NCBI GenBank assembly: GCA_030762935.1
Contig: CM060892.1
Location: forward strand, 88,710,327 to 88,774,326
Reading direction: 5' to 3'
Source of the DNA: Hymenopus coronatus
Taxonomy: Eukaryota; Arthropoda; Insecta; Mantodea; Hymenopodidae
DNA length: 64,000 nucleotides
Part shown: positions 11,996-24,214 of the stretch, piece by piece
Position numbering within the stretch: position 1 is the first letter of the stretch
Layout: each line of letters starts with the position of its first letter
Made by a program: the position numbers and the translations under genes
The notes under the pieces: generated by a model
What the model saw: only the letters and a program-made list of their open reading frames with translations
Database searches by the model: none
Told to the model about the DNA's origin: nothing

Positions 11996-13640
11996 AATAT
12001 AATAAAAGTTAAAATAGACAATCAAGCCACATTGATTATTCTATACTATAGATATTCTGAAGAACTGAACAACACATTTTGATGATGCTTATAAGGGTTT
12101 TAAGCAAAGGAATGAATAATATTTTAAGGAAATGATGAGGTTACAGAAATTTCATTTGCTTTCTTCCACTTTCTTTTTACCTCTTGCACCAGTTTCACCT
12201 CGTCCTACAGTATTAACCAGCAAGAACCAGAGATGCACGTCTCAGATCATATGCGAACTTACCAGACAGCATTTCTGCAAAGGAAAATCATCGTCTACGA
12301 CTGTGCTGCCAACTGGTTGTACAAACCGGGCACTATCCACTTGGAGCGGAGGGAGCCTGTATTCACCAAAAGTAGATACATGGGAATTCAACCAGGGTAG
12401 CTCCTGCTGGAGCAAGCACTCTTCAACAGCGTCAACCAGGCAAGGCAAATGTACGAGTAAGAAATTTTGGTGGGGCAAAATTGAGGTCTTCACATTTGGT
12501 AAGTGCAAATTCTATACAGCTTGAGCTGGCTACAATTACTCCGGGAGAGAAGTATGCAAGAGAAATGTGCGCACCAGAGTCGCTGGCACCAGAGGCGAGG
12601 ACGACCAAAAATTCAAATCAGTTGTCGCTGGAACCTTGGACGAGAAGAAGGCAGTTAGAAGATACCCGTAGTCAATTCGTAAAGAGACCGTTGAGATGCA
12701 TCAAGAAAAATTTAGAAATTTTGGGTGGGACATGCTCTCGACCTAACTTGACAAAATTAAGAACCTTAATACCTGCTATTGTAAAGGCTTAATATCGGGC
12801 GAATACTTTTATCAGAGAATATAATGATATAAAACGATTAAAGAACTAAAAAGGGGGTTTCAGATATGAACACATGTTACATGAAGTAAATTTAATAGCT
12901 CAGTAAAGTTTGTAACTTTTACTTCACTTTTTTAATTTCCGAGTGCAAGCTTGATATACAAGTTCAATGTAATTAAGAATTATTTTACAATAAACGTACC
13001 TATGTATAAATACCTTTCTTCAAATTCTGTATATTGAAATTATAATGATTTCTTCTATTTTGCCTATGGCACACGAAGTTTGCTTTCCTAGTCGCATATT
13101 TGATGATGCATGGTAATGCTATAGAAATATTACGAATTCCAAAATAAAAACCGTATCAACCCAAAATAAAAGTGTTGAAGTTGCATGCATTTCGGTTTCG
13201 GCAAATATTGATTACAGAAGGAATGAGGAGATACATACCTGTGTCTGGTTTTTAGAATTTTTTGGGGACATTTCGGTTTTTCAATGAACAATGATGTATC
13301 GTTTGCGGTTTTTCTAAGCTAGGAAATACATTAATGTTACCTCTTAGAAGTCAATATATTGCGAAGATGTTTCTCTTCTGTTGCAGCAAGCATTTATTAT
13401 GTATGGAAAGCTAGGTACTATTACAATTTTAGATTTAAATTGCCTAATATGCGTACCTAATATTCTTTTGTAGTGCTTAAAAATATCTAGAATACACGGT
13501 AATAGGACAAAGGTATTTACTGTCTTATGATAATATTATGTTATAACGTTATAATCGTCATCATACTACTGATATTTTGAGTATTTAAGGCGCAAGATAA
13601 CGCAATTCTTATGCAAATTGCAACTGAACCTTGAACAAAT
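11996..13640. other. unassigned region with overlapping unrecognised open frames
   Basis: Two plus-strand frames (12132-12524 and 12481-12792) and one minus-strand frame (12242-12508) overlap in a patch of higher GC (12130-12790). None has a motif I recognise, and which, if any, is real cannot be decided from sequence alone. The patch may be a decayed element or a host exon. The rest is AT-rich with no feature. Confidence 0.3.
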
Positions 13641-14455
13641 TAAACTCATAATCATTAATTGATATTTTGATCAGCTATGTTACATAAAACGTTTGTAAAG
13701 TGCCTGCAAAATCTGAAGTGCCTCACTTTAGCTATTAAGGGAAAAAGTACAACTAAAGAAAAAAAATTGTGAACAACTTTAAAACTTTTTGGTTATTCAA
13801 ATATCAAAAAAGTAACATTTATTAATGTTAATTATCTTGATTATAGTTTATGAATCAGAAGAACTTGTTTTACGATTGGTAATCATTTATTATGACAGAC
13901 TGTAAAGTTTTCAACAGCACTATTAAAACGTTGCATTCACATTCAGCATTGAAACTTTCACTGTCTTTAATTCAGGTAAACCAAAATAAATAAGAAGGTA
14001 AATATTTCATTTTTTTCATACTGATAATTTACAGGTGGTTTTCGACACAGGGACGTGCACAGAAACATTTATACTTTATTCCAAACTTTTCTAAACGTTT
14101 AGTTTAATATTTATTTTCCAGGTTTCACTGATTAATTGTGGTAAACTAAAAATAAGAAACGCAATATAAAGGAAAATACGTTTTTATTTAAGATATATAT
14201 TTGTTCTCTCCGCTGCTTGCATAATTTCGACTTATGCAGTAGATTCTATGTTCAGGACATTGAAATCATCCGCCATTTTATGGATCGATAGGAGCCTTCA
14301 GAGTTAGAGCCTACTTGAATGAGACCGTGGACGCACTAGCCAAAGTTGGCTACATTGGAGTGTTATAATTTTACGACACTGAGTGATAGAATTTTCTACT
14401 TTTAACGCTAATAACATCTGGTAAAAAACCTAATTTTAGCATTAAGTTGTCTTAT
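13641..14455 (+). repeat. FamB copy 1 (second interspersed family)
   Basis: Two blocks recur elsewhere in the window. The left block (about 13678-13890, 'tctgaagtgcctcacttta', 'tgtgaacaa', 'aaatatcaaaaaagtaa') matches 54090-54290. The right block (about 14205-14455, 'ccgccattttatggatcgat', 'gagccttcagagt', 'gcctacttgaatga') matches 18600-18845. Together they imply a repeat of at least 0.8 kb. No coding potential is seen and the family is not recognised. Confidence 0.65.
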
Positions 14456-14559
14456 CATTTTTTCTTAATACTGCTAATTCTATTAAATATAATACCAAAT
14501 CTTTTATTTAAATAAAATAAAATAATAGTTCAATATACATTTAAATAACATCCTTTCGC

Positions 14560-14810
14560 CGCATGGCTAGTGTGGTGGTAGCGTGTCTGCCTCCTATTCA
14601 ACAGGTCGTGAGTTCGAATTTCGCTTAGGGTGAGTTACCCGGATAAGGTTTTTTTTCGAATTTTTCCTTATCCCTGAAAAGACGAATGTCAAGTAACTTT
14701 AAGCTCCATGGACCCCGAGATCATTTGAGCATCATTTCACATGTTTCATACATCGTCCGATATGGCCATCCAGGTTAAAGGACGTTAAACTACAAAACAA
14801 ACAAACAAAA
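14560..14810 (+). mobile_element. tRNA-derived SINE (S1 family), near full length
   Basis: tRNA-like head with A-box-like 'tggctagtgtggtggtagc' and B box 'gagttcgaattt' (about 14611-14622). The body reads 'ccatggaccccgagatcatt', 'gtccgatatggcca' and 'ttaaaggacgttaaac', followed by an A-rich (CAAA) tail. The same body occurs 5'-truncated at 25391 and degenerately at 42.26 and 42.59 kb. Confidence 0.85.
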
Positions 14811-14937
14811 TATTTTCTTTGAGATCACAATCTTCCCTTTCGAAACCAACTCTCAAAATAAATCATGCTATTGACTCTGAGGAGGAATTACTATTCATAA
14901 CACAGCTTTAAAATAATTGTTAATTTCTCTACCAATT

Positions 14938-15780
14938 ACTACTTTGTTCTTTTATAGTAAGTAGACAAGCTATTGTATTCCATCCAAAAATTCGATGCAG
15001 AGGCATCACCAACATATGTACATCTTTGAGGACCCAAGAATCCAAAAAAGGTTTTTGGGAAAAAGTCTGTGTGTGTGGGTTGTGTGTGTGTGTGTGTGTG
15101 GGTTGTGTGTGTGTGTGTGGAAGCATCACTCAAAAACCATGGTATTTAAGTTTAGCATTTTTTAACAAGACTATAAACAGATTTTCTGGAAAATCCCTAC
15201 CCTTTACATTCGAAATTTTATAAAAATCCTCCTAATTTCGATTTTCTTAAAAATAGCTCTAACGTTTGATTAAAATACCGCATATTAAAGATATTTAAAT
15301 GGCATTTAAAATGTATAACTTGAATTTGACTCTTAGTTGCTTTTATTCTGGATGTCTTTTACATACCCGTAAACCATAAGAGACAGCGAAAGCTTACTAT
15401 ACAAAAAATGCAGATCTCACTAAGCCATACAATTTAAGTCATATACACTCTACAATTTGAAAATATTCATTAATTTCTTAAACGGAAGGTCATCATTTGT
15501 TTCATATCTATTTTGTTTCATATCTATTTTGTTTTACCTCTGGCCATATAATGAGAAACGAGTTTCAACATAATCGCATAGTGACAGCTTTTAAATATTT
15601 CACTGTCACTTTAGCCTATGCATTCCCTTATTTCCCTTCTACTTATAAGAAATTGAATAATAAGACCATTTCTAGTAACTTTTATCTTAATTAGCATTAA
15701 TAGAAAAATAATCCGTTATAAGAATAGCTTATTTGCAGATCAGTTAAAGAAAGTCGCGTGAATTGAACACATCGGGTTTT
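14938..15780 (-). repeat. FamA copy
   Basis: Runs from the tail relic ('tattgtattccatccaaaaa', 14970-14990) through a long TG microsatellite (15067-15118), 'gctctaacgtttgattaaaa', 'gaccataagagacag' type sequence and 'cactgtcactttagcctatg' to the head end near 15765. The short frames in the microsatellite are low-complexity artefacts. Confidence 0.8.
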
Positions 15781-16405
15781 TACAGTCCATTGTTCTTCTA
15801 TTTATTGTGCAGCAACAGGTGTGTGTACAGGTAAGCACTACGAACATATGTTAAACTTTTCTTATTAATTTACGTTTCTTACCCTATTTGTATAAAAATA
15901 TATTTATTTTATCTTAATTTTCCAAAACATTTACTATTAATATGTTATTACTTTAAATTAGTTGGACTAAGAATCTATATAAGATGTACACTTATGGCAG
16001 TAGTGGCTCGTGACTTATAAGCATGGGTGTTGAGAAAAGTTTTAGAGTCGAATAGTTGGAAATGTGAATAGGCTCTGCTCCATAATAGATTACGTACAGG
16101 TAGTTGCAACTTCAGCCTCTCCCTACAACAGTAGCAACAACAACAAAGTCGACGGCGACGATGATGAATGAAAGAAAGAAAAATGCATGAAGGAAAGGGT
16201 AATTTTGAAGTTGTTTTTACCTACATCATTAAGTGCAGCGGCTATGTCAAGAAAGAAGTAATGTAAGAATTAAATTGCAGATGAGAATATGCCTAGTGTA
16301 GGTACCTTCCTTACTTCTGCCAAGGTCGCAGGATGGCAGAATTAACACACTATTATAGCCACTGTATTTAGAAGAGTCGTGCTAAATAGCATGAACATTG
16401 CTGCC
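15781..16405. other. unassigned sequence
   Basis: AT-rich, with a short CAA-type run near 16130-16145. No gene or repeat recognised. Confidence 0.35.
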
Positions 16406-16590
16406 CTACCGAGTGAGATGGCACAGTCGTTAAATGTCCATGGCCTGCATTCAGGTGGTCTTGGGTTCAAACTCAATGGGCCGATCAATCTGGCTGGGGG
16501 TTATAGTAATTTCCCTCGGTCGCCAAATTGGATGTAAAAAGTAGAGTGGACGGCACCTCCAACCTCATCTGCCTTTTGCGGAGCTAATAG
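16406..16590 (+). mobile_element. tRNA-derived SINE (S2 family)
   Basis: The head reads 'ctaccgagtgagatggcaca' (A box) with B box 'gggttcaaactc' at about 16464-16475, then 'ccgatcaatctggctggggg' and 'tagtaatttccctcggtcgc'. This order closely recalls the widespread insect SINE with head 'GAG.GAGATGGC.CAGT.GTTA' and 'ATTTCCCT..ATCGC', best known to me from orthopteroid insects. The 3' limit is uncertain and may extend to about 16690. Confidence 0.7.
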
Positions 16591-16831
16591 ATAAGAATGG
16601 TGCGAAGAGATGAGATCTTAGGGCTAGCAGCTATCTGAATACAGTGGTACTTCAGCTTGACTGGACGGCCCTCTAACACTATATGCTCGGCGCTATGCGA
16701 ATGACGTATGGATCGGGGATGAGGTCTTAAAAGAGTAATGTACACCACATACCATAAATGACGTACCTTACCGAACAATTCTGTCGCGATATGACTGAGT
16801 TCTTAAAACGACGCACAATAAAATGATATTA

Positions 16832-17696
16832 AAAAAAATCTTATGTGTTCCATTTATATGACTTTCTCTACATCTCGGATAAAATATTATTAAAAAGCTT
16901 ATGCTTTTATTTATTTCAAGCTAATCGAGAAAATATTTGCAGAAATAGTCTTACTACTTGCTTCCTTATAAGTAGAAGCGAAATAAGGGAGTATCATAGG
17001 TTACAGTGATAGTCAAAACATGGCTTCTATGTGACTGAAGTTCCGTTGTTTGTATGGACAGGAGTTGACAAATTCCTGTATAAGAAAAGCATAAGGCTTT
17101 CAAAGCTGAAACCAATAACAAGGAATATCTCAAAAAGATCAACTCCACGAAAAAAATGTATATGACACAATTGTGTGTTTTAACGTGCTCTACATGTTTT
17201 GTGTTGTAAGCTTTTGTCCAACTTTTACGGTTTAGCAATGATGCAAACTTTTGTAAAATTCATCCAGAATAAAGCAGTCTTCAGAGGCTATTCACAGAAA
17301 ATTCAAGATTGTTTGTCAGGTAAATCTCTTTAATATACGATATTTCAATCAAAATCGTTAGAGCCATTTTTGAGAAAATTAAAAATTTTAAAAAAAAGTT
17401 CCATGTAAAGGGTAGTTGGGTGTGGGGGGATTTTCTTGAAATTCTTTGTGTCCCATCCTTGGAAGCTACCAAACCTAATTACCAAGTTTGGTTTTTAACG
17501 GACATTTCGTTTTTGAGCCTTACTGCCCACATACACACACATACATACACGCACACGGACACGGACATTTTTCTAAAAATGCTTTTTTTGGATACAGGGA
17601 GTCTCAAAACATGCGAAATCGCGGTATCAAATTTTTGGTTGCATTACAATACCTTCTCTGCACACAATGTACATAGTATATATAGAGAAAGTAAAA
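16832..17696 (+). repeat. FamA copy, nearly complete
   Basis: Starts 'aatcttatgtgttccattta' after an A-run and ends with the tail hairpin 'ttctctgcacac...tatatagagaaagt' at 17653-17690 followed by 'aaaaa'. The microsatellite slot is at 17530-17570 (CA/CG-rich). Several overlapping open frames on both strands are frames of the repeat. Confidence 0.9.
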
Positions 17697-17749
17697 ACTG
17701 CTGCCCTCTACCACAATGATCTGCTATCCGGTGTCATTAATGTCAATTG

Positions 17750-18850
17750 TACTGACAGAGTGTGCGAGAATAAACCTCGTCATTCGAGCACGCCGCATGT
17801 GCATTTTGCCTTTAAGGTGATGCGTCTGTAAAATTTAACGCATTATTTCGTTATAAAGTAATATCAATTCTGCGTTTTAATAAAATATATCTTTTCCCCT
17901 CACGACCACATTTAACCACAAATTAACTAACGCTATAAATGGGCAGGCGCATGCTTATTAATAGGCACTCGCAACTTTAAACCTTATTTTTTCGCAAACT
18001 TTTCCATACTCAAAATATTCCATATTTTTTTCACTAATATACTTCAAACTTTTAACCTGCCGATATAAACCACAGTAAATAAAATAGTCCCATTGCGTTT
18101 TTGAAATAATGTTCCAATATGTATAAATACTTTAGGTAAAAGGCTTGAAGAATCATGAGTTTTGGAAACTATGAAAAGTAATACTCTTCCTCAACTAATT
18201 AGGGTAAATGTTAAGAAAAATATAATATAGCAGATGTAGTTATAAACTTATCCCTTGTAAAACTTGGGGTTGCATTTTAATATTTTTTAAAAACTGCCTC
18301 ATGAGGCTCATCTTTAATAGGACAATGAATTTAGACAGTACATAGTTATTTTTGATATAGGTGGTAACATTTGTGTTATATAATACTTTTAATACGTGAG
18401 CCTATTTTGAGATAATTCTCAATATTTATGGATATATTATAAAATTAAATATATTATTTTATCTATTTAAAGTAGCTCAAGCTTAACGGTCAGCAATATA
18501 CAGTTGTTGCCTTGCTTAGCATCAGTGCTGACAATCTAACTTACTTGTACAGAACGAAAACATTCTATAAAACGGATGCAGTGTAGCAGCTGTAATGTTG
18601 CTTTTTCCGCTGCTTGCACAATTTCCTCTGTTTCAGCAGATTCTATATTTATGACATTCGAACCATCCGCCATTTTATGGATCGATACGAGCCTTCAGAG
18701 TAATAGCCTACTTGAATGAAGCCCTGGACGCCTAAACCGAATTTGGCTTCATTGGAGTCTTATAATGTAGTCACACTGAGTGACAGAATTTCTACTGTTG
18801 GCAAAAGGCGTACTTTTATCATTAACTGTTTTAAAAAAAATGTTATTTAA
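17750..18850 (+). repeat. FamB copy 2 (right block clear) with unassigned left part
   Basis: The segment 18598-18845 aligns with 14205-14455 ('ccgccattttatggatcgat', 'gagccttcagagt', 'cactgagtgacagaattt'). The stretch 17750-18597 is not clearly matched to the first copy and may contain other sequence. Confidence 0.5.
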
Positions 18851-19185
18851 GTAGCCATATAAGCTACAATTTTCATACATGGCAAAAACACCACTATAAC
18901 GATGTACACCTGGTATAAACTTCGATGAGATGTCTTAGATACTGTGGATTTTCAAAACCTCACAGATGTATCACCTTAAACCAATTGCATCATATCAGTC
19001 GCGCATGTGCTACCGACATTGATACCGCATTTCATCCAGTTTAGATAAGTAGCACGGCAGATTTAAACGCCATATATTTTAAATTACTGAACTAATCCAA
19101 TAAATTCACAAGGAAACAAAAAATAGGGTATTACTTTTTTTATTCACACGAGCCATGTACAAGACATGATTTGACTAGGTAGCGT
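18851..19185. other. unassigned sequence
   Basis: AT-rich; no gene or repeat recognised. Confidence 0.3.
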
Positions 19186-19306
19186 CAGACTCAAACATTC
19201 AAGTCGGGATTTGAATGAACCATCTATCTCCCGGTCTCTAACCGTTGCTCTATCACTGAGCTTCCAAGGCTACATACCGGTACGGCATTAAATACCTAAC
19301 TGACTC
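19186..19306 (-). mobile_element. tRNA-like SINE head, left arm of an inverted pair
   Basis: The reverse complement reads 'gaagctcagtgatagagcaa' (A-box-like) and later 'ttcattcaaatcccgactt' (B-box-like), a tRNA-type internal promoter layout. It is inverted relative to 19381-19478, with the shared 'gagtcagtt', 'taatgc.gt.ccggtatgt' and 'cagtg.tagagc' blocks facing each other across about 75 bp. Confidence 0.65.
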
Positions 19307-19380
19307 ACATTTTTCCCAATAAATCACTCGGTGATCTCAAATTAAGTCGCCATGTCCCAATGGCTTACCGGATAGCACGC

Positions 19381-19474
19381 GAGTCAGTTGCGAAATTTAA
19401 TGCTGTGCCGGTATGTTGCCATGGCAGCACAGTGGTAGAGCCACCGGCGATGGCATTGAGTTCTTCAGTCTGAC

Positions 19475-19478
<4 letters not shown>
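19381..19478 (+). mobile_element. tRNA-like SINE head, right arm of an inverted pair
   Basis: 'gagtcagttgcgaaatttaa' begins the arm, which continues 'tgctgtgccggtatgttgcc' and 'gcagcacagtggtagagcca'. It pairs imperfectly with 19186-19306. A 26-base A-run follows at 19480-19506, as expected for a SINE 3' end. Confidence 0.65.
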
Positions 19479-19506
<28 letters not shown>

Positions 19507-19508
<2 letters not shown>

Positions 19509-19866
19509 AGGATGACTGCCTTCTTGGTCGAATGGTCAGCGAACTGAATTCTCACCTGGAGGTCCCGGGTTCACATCCCGGCTGGGGCGGGGAAGTTTTC
19601 TTTAACCAGAGCTATTCCGTATCTCCCACAGAGATTGGAAGTATGTATGCGAGAGTGAATTTGTGAGTGAGTGAGTGAGTGAGTGACTGAGTGTGTGTGT
19701 GTGTGTGTGTCTGTGTGTCTGTGTGTGTGTGTGTGTGTGTGTTTGAGGAAAATAAAACGATTTAACCCCAATATAAAGAAGCTACAGACAACGAATTTTT
19801 CCAGTGCCAAACCCCCGATATGACCTTAGATGTTAAAGGTTATAAAAAAAAAAAAAAAAAAAAAAA
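19507..19866 (+). mobile_element. tRNA-derived SINE (S6) with internal microsatellite and poly-A tail
   Basis: Head at 19521-19600 with A box 'ttggtcgaatggtcagcgaa' and B box 'gggttcacatcccgg'. 'ttttctttaaccagagctat' follows, then a (GTGA)n/(GT)n microsatellite at 19662-19742. The 3' block 'gatatgaccttagatgttaa' leads into a poly-A run at 19842-19866. The repeated (CA)n frame on the minus strand is low complexity. Confidence 0.8.
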
Positions 19867-20787
19867 ATTAAATAAAAATTTAAAAAAACAAGAATCAAAT
19901 TTTAACGTTGAAATTAAGTAAGAAGAAAATTAATTATAATCAGTTTCGACCTGATGGTAAGATAAATAATTGTCCTTATTTAGTTGAAACCAACTTAGAG
20001 GTATATCACTGCTAATAATAGAATTGAAAAAATTATTAAAAATGAAACAACTAAAAAAAAAAAATGAAGAAGCAGGGTGTTCACGTGCTCTTACATAGCA
20101 GACGCTGCTGCATATCTTGTACAGAAGATTAGGCAGTTCAAGTGTGAAGAAGACTGCCCATGGGACAGCGAATGGGGAAGGAAGATTGTGTGACCTCTTA
20201 TAAGCAAGCAGCAGAAGGAAGTGGAGAAGGGGACCGGCCACCACTTCGCAACATCACTACTTTATCTGGAGGAGGGGGAGCCTAATGGGGAGGCTATAAT
20301 TTCATTAGCCGGCACGAGATAAATGAGCGGGTCCTGTGCACGGCGTGGTATCATAGCTAGGAAAGGCTAAGTGCGTGGCAAGATGTTGCCAAGGAGGAGG
20401 AGTAGCAATACACAACAGTAGCAGCAGATGGTGCCTTCCTTGCGGACCGCCAGAGCACATCCCGGACACCTCCTCGCCTCCCACCACAAAGGAACCAAGA
20501 CACATTTACAAAATGCGCTATTACCGAACATGTACTGCAGCGAAAATGAAACCACGACCTAAATAAGTGCCACCAAGCTGTTAGGATTTACAACACTCAG
20601 CAGGAAAAAGGAATATTGGTGTTTCCTCTTAGCCTGGTCTGCTACTAACTAAAGCCCAGATCACGATCAAGTTCAGAAATGCCGTTAAAATAAAACCTAT
20701 TATGAGGTCTATGAAAGTTGACCAAACATTGTAACAAATTATAAAATTATTTGTTTCATAATAAAACCTCACGAACTCTGAACATTG
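19867..20787. other. unassigned region with a GC-richer middle
   Basis: 20090-20570 is less AT-rich than its surroundings and holds several short overlapping frames on both strands, none recognisable. It may be a decayed element or non-coding host sequence. Confidence 0.3.
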
Positions 20788-21646
20788 AAAAAAGCTGATG
20801 TGTTCCATCACATGCTTTTCTCTAATCTCTGCAACAAATTATTGTTAAAAAATGTATGCTCCATTTAATTTATGCTAATCGATAAAAAAAAAATAGCAAA
20901 AATACTTTTATTACTTGCTTCCATGCAAGCGGAAGAGAAATAAGGGAGTGCCATAGGTTAAAGTGATAGTCAAAAGCTGGTCGCTTTGTGACTGAAGTTC
21001 ATTTGTTTGTATGGGCAGGACAACTGACAAATTCCCGTATGAGAAAAGTATAAGCTTTTTAAGGCTGAAACCAATAACAAAGAATGTCTTAAAAATGGTC
21101 CACTCCATGAATATATATATATATATATTTAAATTTTGAGTTTTAAGAGCTTTACATTTTCTACTAAGTAAGTTTTTGTCTATCTCTTTCGGTTTGCCAG
21201 TTATACAAAATTCCGTAAAATTCATCCACAATAAAGTAGTCTTCAGAGGTCGTTCCCAGAAAATTGGAGATATGCATTTTATTTTTCAGTGAATATATTT
21301 AATATACAATATTTTAGTCAAAATCTTAGTCATTTTTGAGAAAATCAAAATTTGCGAAAAATGTTCCATGTGGGGTGGGAGATTTTCTTGAAAATCTTTG
21401 TGTCGCATCCTTGGAAAATATTGAATTTAATCACCAAGTTTGGTATTTAACGGACTTTTCGCTTTTGAGCTATGCTCTCCACAGACACATACACACACAT
21501 ACGGACCTTTTTCCAAAAGTGTTTTTTTTAATTCATGGGGACCCAAAACATATATTTTTGGTGAAATCTTGGTATCGAATTTTTGGGTGCAATACAATAC
21601 CTTCTCTGTACAATATGTACATAACATGTGTAGAGAGAGTAAAAAT
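20788..21646 (+). repeat. FamA copy, nearly complete
   Basis: Head 'aagctgatgtgttccatcac' at 20793. The tail hairpin ends 'gtgtagagagagt' at 21630-21642. A short (TA)n run at 21112-21128 lies in the middle, and the CA-rich slot is at 21482-21505. The order and spacing of all family landmarks are intact. Confidence 0.9.
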
Positions 21647-22046
21647 TAACTTACATTGCACTGAAATTATATTTCAATAAGTTTACATTCTGAGGATTTT
21701 ACACATTTCACAGATGCATCCCCTGAGCAATATAGGAATTATTCTTGATTAGTGGTTTTATACTTCATGCTATTGCTTCATGCCAGTGGGTTTTAATTAC
21801 AATGTGACGTCACTTAACGCAATAGGAGGGAAACGTTTGACAAGGCAAAACTCTTAAATTTTACGTCACGCTATCTAAATAGCTCCATTTAACACACGTT
21901 CAGGTTACGTCACGTTAAGTCAAGGTATGTTACGTTTCACTCATCGTAATCCCGACATAGTCTTAGATAAAAAATAATGGTTCTTCGCTTTCCTTCTCCT
22001 AGCAGTCCCTTTCTTCTTCTCTTTCCCCTTGTTGATCTACGTGATA
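21647..22046. other. unassigned sequence with 'tacgtcac' recurrences
   Basis: 'tgacgtcac', 'tacgtcacg' and 'tacgtcacgtt' occur at 21804-21925 in a short space. I attach no function; no gene is seen. Confidence 0.3.
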
Positions 22047-22649
22047 AACAAAAAAAGCTGGTGCATTTTATTCAAATTACTTTGTTTACCTATTCTGTAA
22101 CAAACTATTTTTACAAAAGCTTATTCAAAAGCTCATTCTTCTAACTAGTTCATGCTGATCGAGATAAAAAGATTAGCAGAAATGGATTTGTTACTTAGTT
22201 CGTTCTATGTAGAAGGGAAAAAAAGGACTACACAAGGATAACGCATTATACAGTTTTTTAAAAGCCGGTATATGACACTTTTGAAAAAACGTTGTGCATT
22301 CCAAAGCTGAAACAAATAAAAGGAAATATTTCAGAAAGATTTTAACTCCCCAAAAATGATATATGACACAAATTATCTATTTTCGTTTATCTACTCTTAC
22401 AGTTCACAAGTTATCCAAACATCATTCAGAATGAAGAGGTCTTTGCAGACTATTCGTAGAAAATTCAACATAAATATTTAATTTGTCATACAATATAATA
22501 ACCGTATGGCACTTGAGTTAAAATAGTTTGAGCAATTTCTGAGAATAATAAATTAGTCAATGTAAGAGGTATTTTGAGGTGCAGTTTGTTCTTGAAAATT
22601 TTCGTGGCGCGTCCTTGAAGATCTTCAGAAATATATTCTGCTCAAGAGT

Positions 22650-23215
22650 ATCTTTATATATAATATGTTACCAATTTTTTATTTTCTCTAAAACTAAAAT
22701 AAACGATTTTGATGAAGTAATTTATTAAACATATTTAATATAATGTACATTTTTAATTTTATTAGAATAGTCTGTGGGACCACTTCAAAATGAATGACAC
22801 TGACATAGATAGGAAACCATAAGAGGTTGACTAAAACATAAAATGTATTTGGTTAAAACACATACCATACGGATTTCATATATTGTGTTTTTGGAGTTAA
22901 CGTTTTTTTTTAGATATCTCTGGTTATTGATTTTAAATTTTCCAATAAATTTCTCAAATGGGAATTTGTTATACACTTTTTCATCTTAGCTATCCAAAGG
23001 GAAGGGGGTTTCAATTTCTTCACATAGAGACCAGCTTTTAAAATATTTGACCTTTGCTTTACCCTAGTGCAGTTCTTCAGAAGAAACCAAGTAATAAGAT
23101 TATTTTTGCTAATCTTTATCTATTAGGATAAAGTAGAGAAGAATATTCTTTTGTAAGAACAGTTTGTTGCAGAATAGGTGGAGAAAATCCTGTAAATCGA
23201 ACACATCAGTTATTG
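22650..23215 (-). repeat. FamA partial copy nested in the previous one
   Basis: Reads 'aaacgattttgatgaagtaa', 'aaaccataagaggttgacta', 'tctcaaatgggaatttgtta', 'gctaatctttatctattagg' and ends at the head 'ctgtaaatcgaacacatca' at about 23211. The tail third is missing. Confidence 0.75.
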
Positions 23216-23216
23216 T

Positions 23217-23300
<84 letters not shown>
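23217..23300 (+). repeat. compound microsatellite (CT)n(CA)n
   Basis: About 48 bases of CT dinucleotides followed by about 36 bases of CA. It occupies the microsatellite slot of the FamA copy at 22047-23430. The translated Ser-Leu and Thr-His frames are artefacts of the repeat. Confidence 0.97.
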
Positions 23301-23302
<2 letters not shown>

Positions 23303-23430
23303 GCAAGCTACAAACGGTCATTCCTATAAAAATGCTTATGGGGGTTCAATGAATTTTAAAACTATTTTCAGTGTAATCTGGATATCGCATTTATGAGTGC
23401 AATGTAATACTTCTCCTATCCAGATTAGGT

Positions 23431-24045
23431 AATAGATAACACAGTAAAACAAATGAATATCAGGTAGATTCACTATTAGTTGGTAGTGAGTAAAGGATTC
23501 CTACACAACATTTACGTTAGTAAAGAGGGTCTGTTTCCCTTAGGCTATTACATGTTGTTATGTAACTAGCTTTTTGGTCATATCTACCCCTGTAAAATAA
23601 TTAAACAAGCAAATTCTCTCGGATATTCTTTTAAACTCGACCCCTCGTAGCCCTTTTTCCATTCTCTCCAACACACCCCTTAACAACCAGAGGGTAATCC
23701 GGAGGTTTTGACCGTTACGAATTTAATTCCTACATCAATTAAGTGAACTTCTATTACGTCATTTATGAAGCCATGAGGGGGCACTGCTCTGCAGAGAAAC
23801 AGCAAAATTGCTTGTTACAGAAAGTAGAATGTTAATATATTTATTCTTTAGTGCTTGGACAAAAAGTAAATTAAAAATTAATTTTGGCTGCAACCCGATT
23901 TACTATGCTAATGTATGCGAAGTTCATTTATTACAATGGATAAAAGTGCACTCATGTGCTTTTCTTTCATTGCCTCTTGCTATACATTACGCTACTGTTT
24001 TTCTAGGCTGCCGCTCTATGTTTTGTATATACTAAGAAGATGCTG
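23431..24045. other. unassigned sequence
   Basis: No gene or repeat recognised; small frames only. Confidence 0.3.
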
Positions 24046-24214
24046 AGTCCTTTACTAAGCAGTTGGTTTGTTCTAGTATACGAAAATAATTTGCATGAAT
24101 TGAAAGCAAACTCTATGGAAACAGAACATATGGTTGTAAAAAACTGTAGCAATAAAAATGTTGACCAGTTTAAATATTTGAGCTCAATTATAGAAAGTTC
24201 AGGCAGCCGTGAAA

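Larger units (their letters stand above)
22047..23430 (+). repeat. FamA copy split by an opposite-strand FamA copy
   Basis: Head half at 22047-22640 (ending 'gcgcgtccttgaagatcttc'). The tail part resumes after the insertion with the microsatellite slot and 'ggggttcaatgaattttaaa', 'gtaatctggatatcgcattt' up to about 23430. The intervening 22650-23215 is FamA in the opposite orientation. Confidence 0.7.

Noticed and set aside
12132..12792. Two overlapping frames as a real gene
   Set aside because: Frames compete on both strands, no domain is recognised and no splice structure is convincing, so it is reported only as an unassigned region.
17420..17719. Open frames within FamA copies, many with Thr-His or Val-Cys runs, as possible genes
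   Set aside because: They lie inside a non-coding repeat, overlap on both strands, and are broken in most other copies. The low-complexity runs come from the CA/TG microsatellite.
23109..23352. Ser-Leu and Arg-Glu rich small proteins
   Set aside because: They are translations of the (CT)n(CA)n microsatellite.
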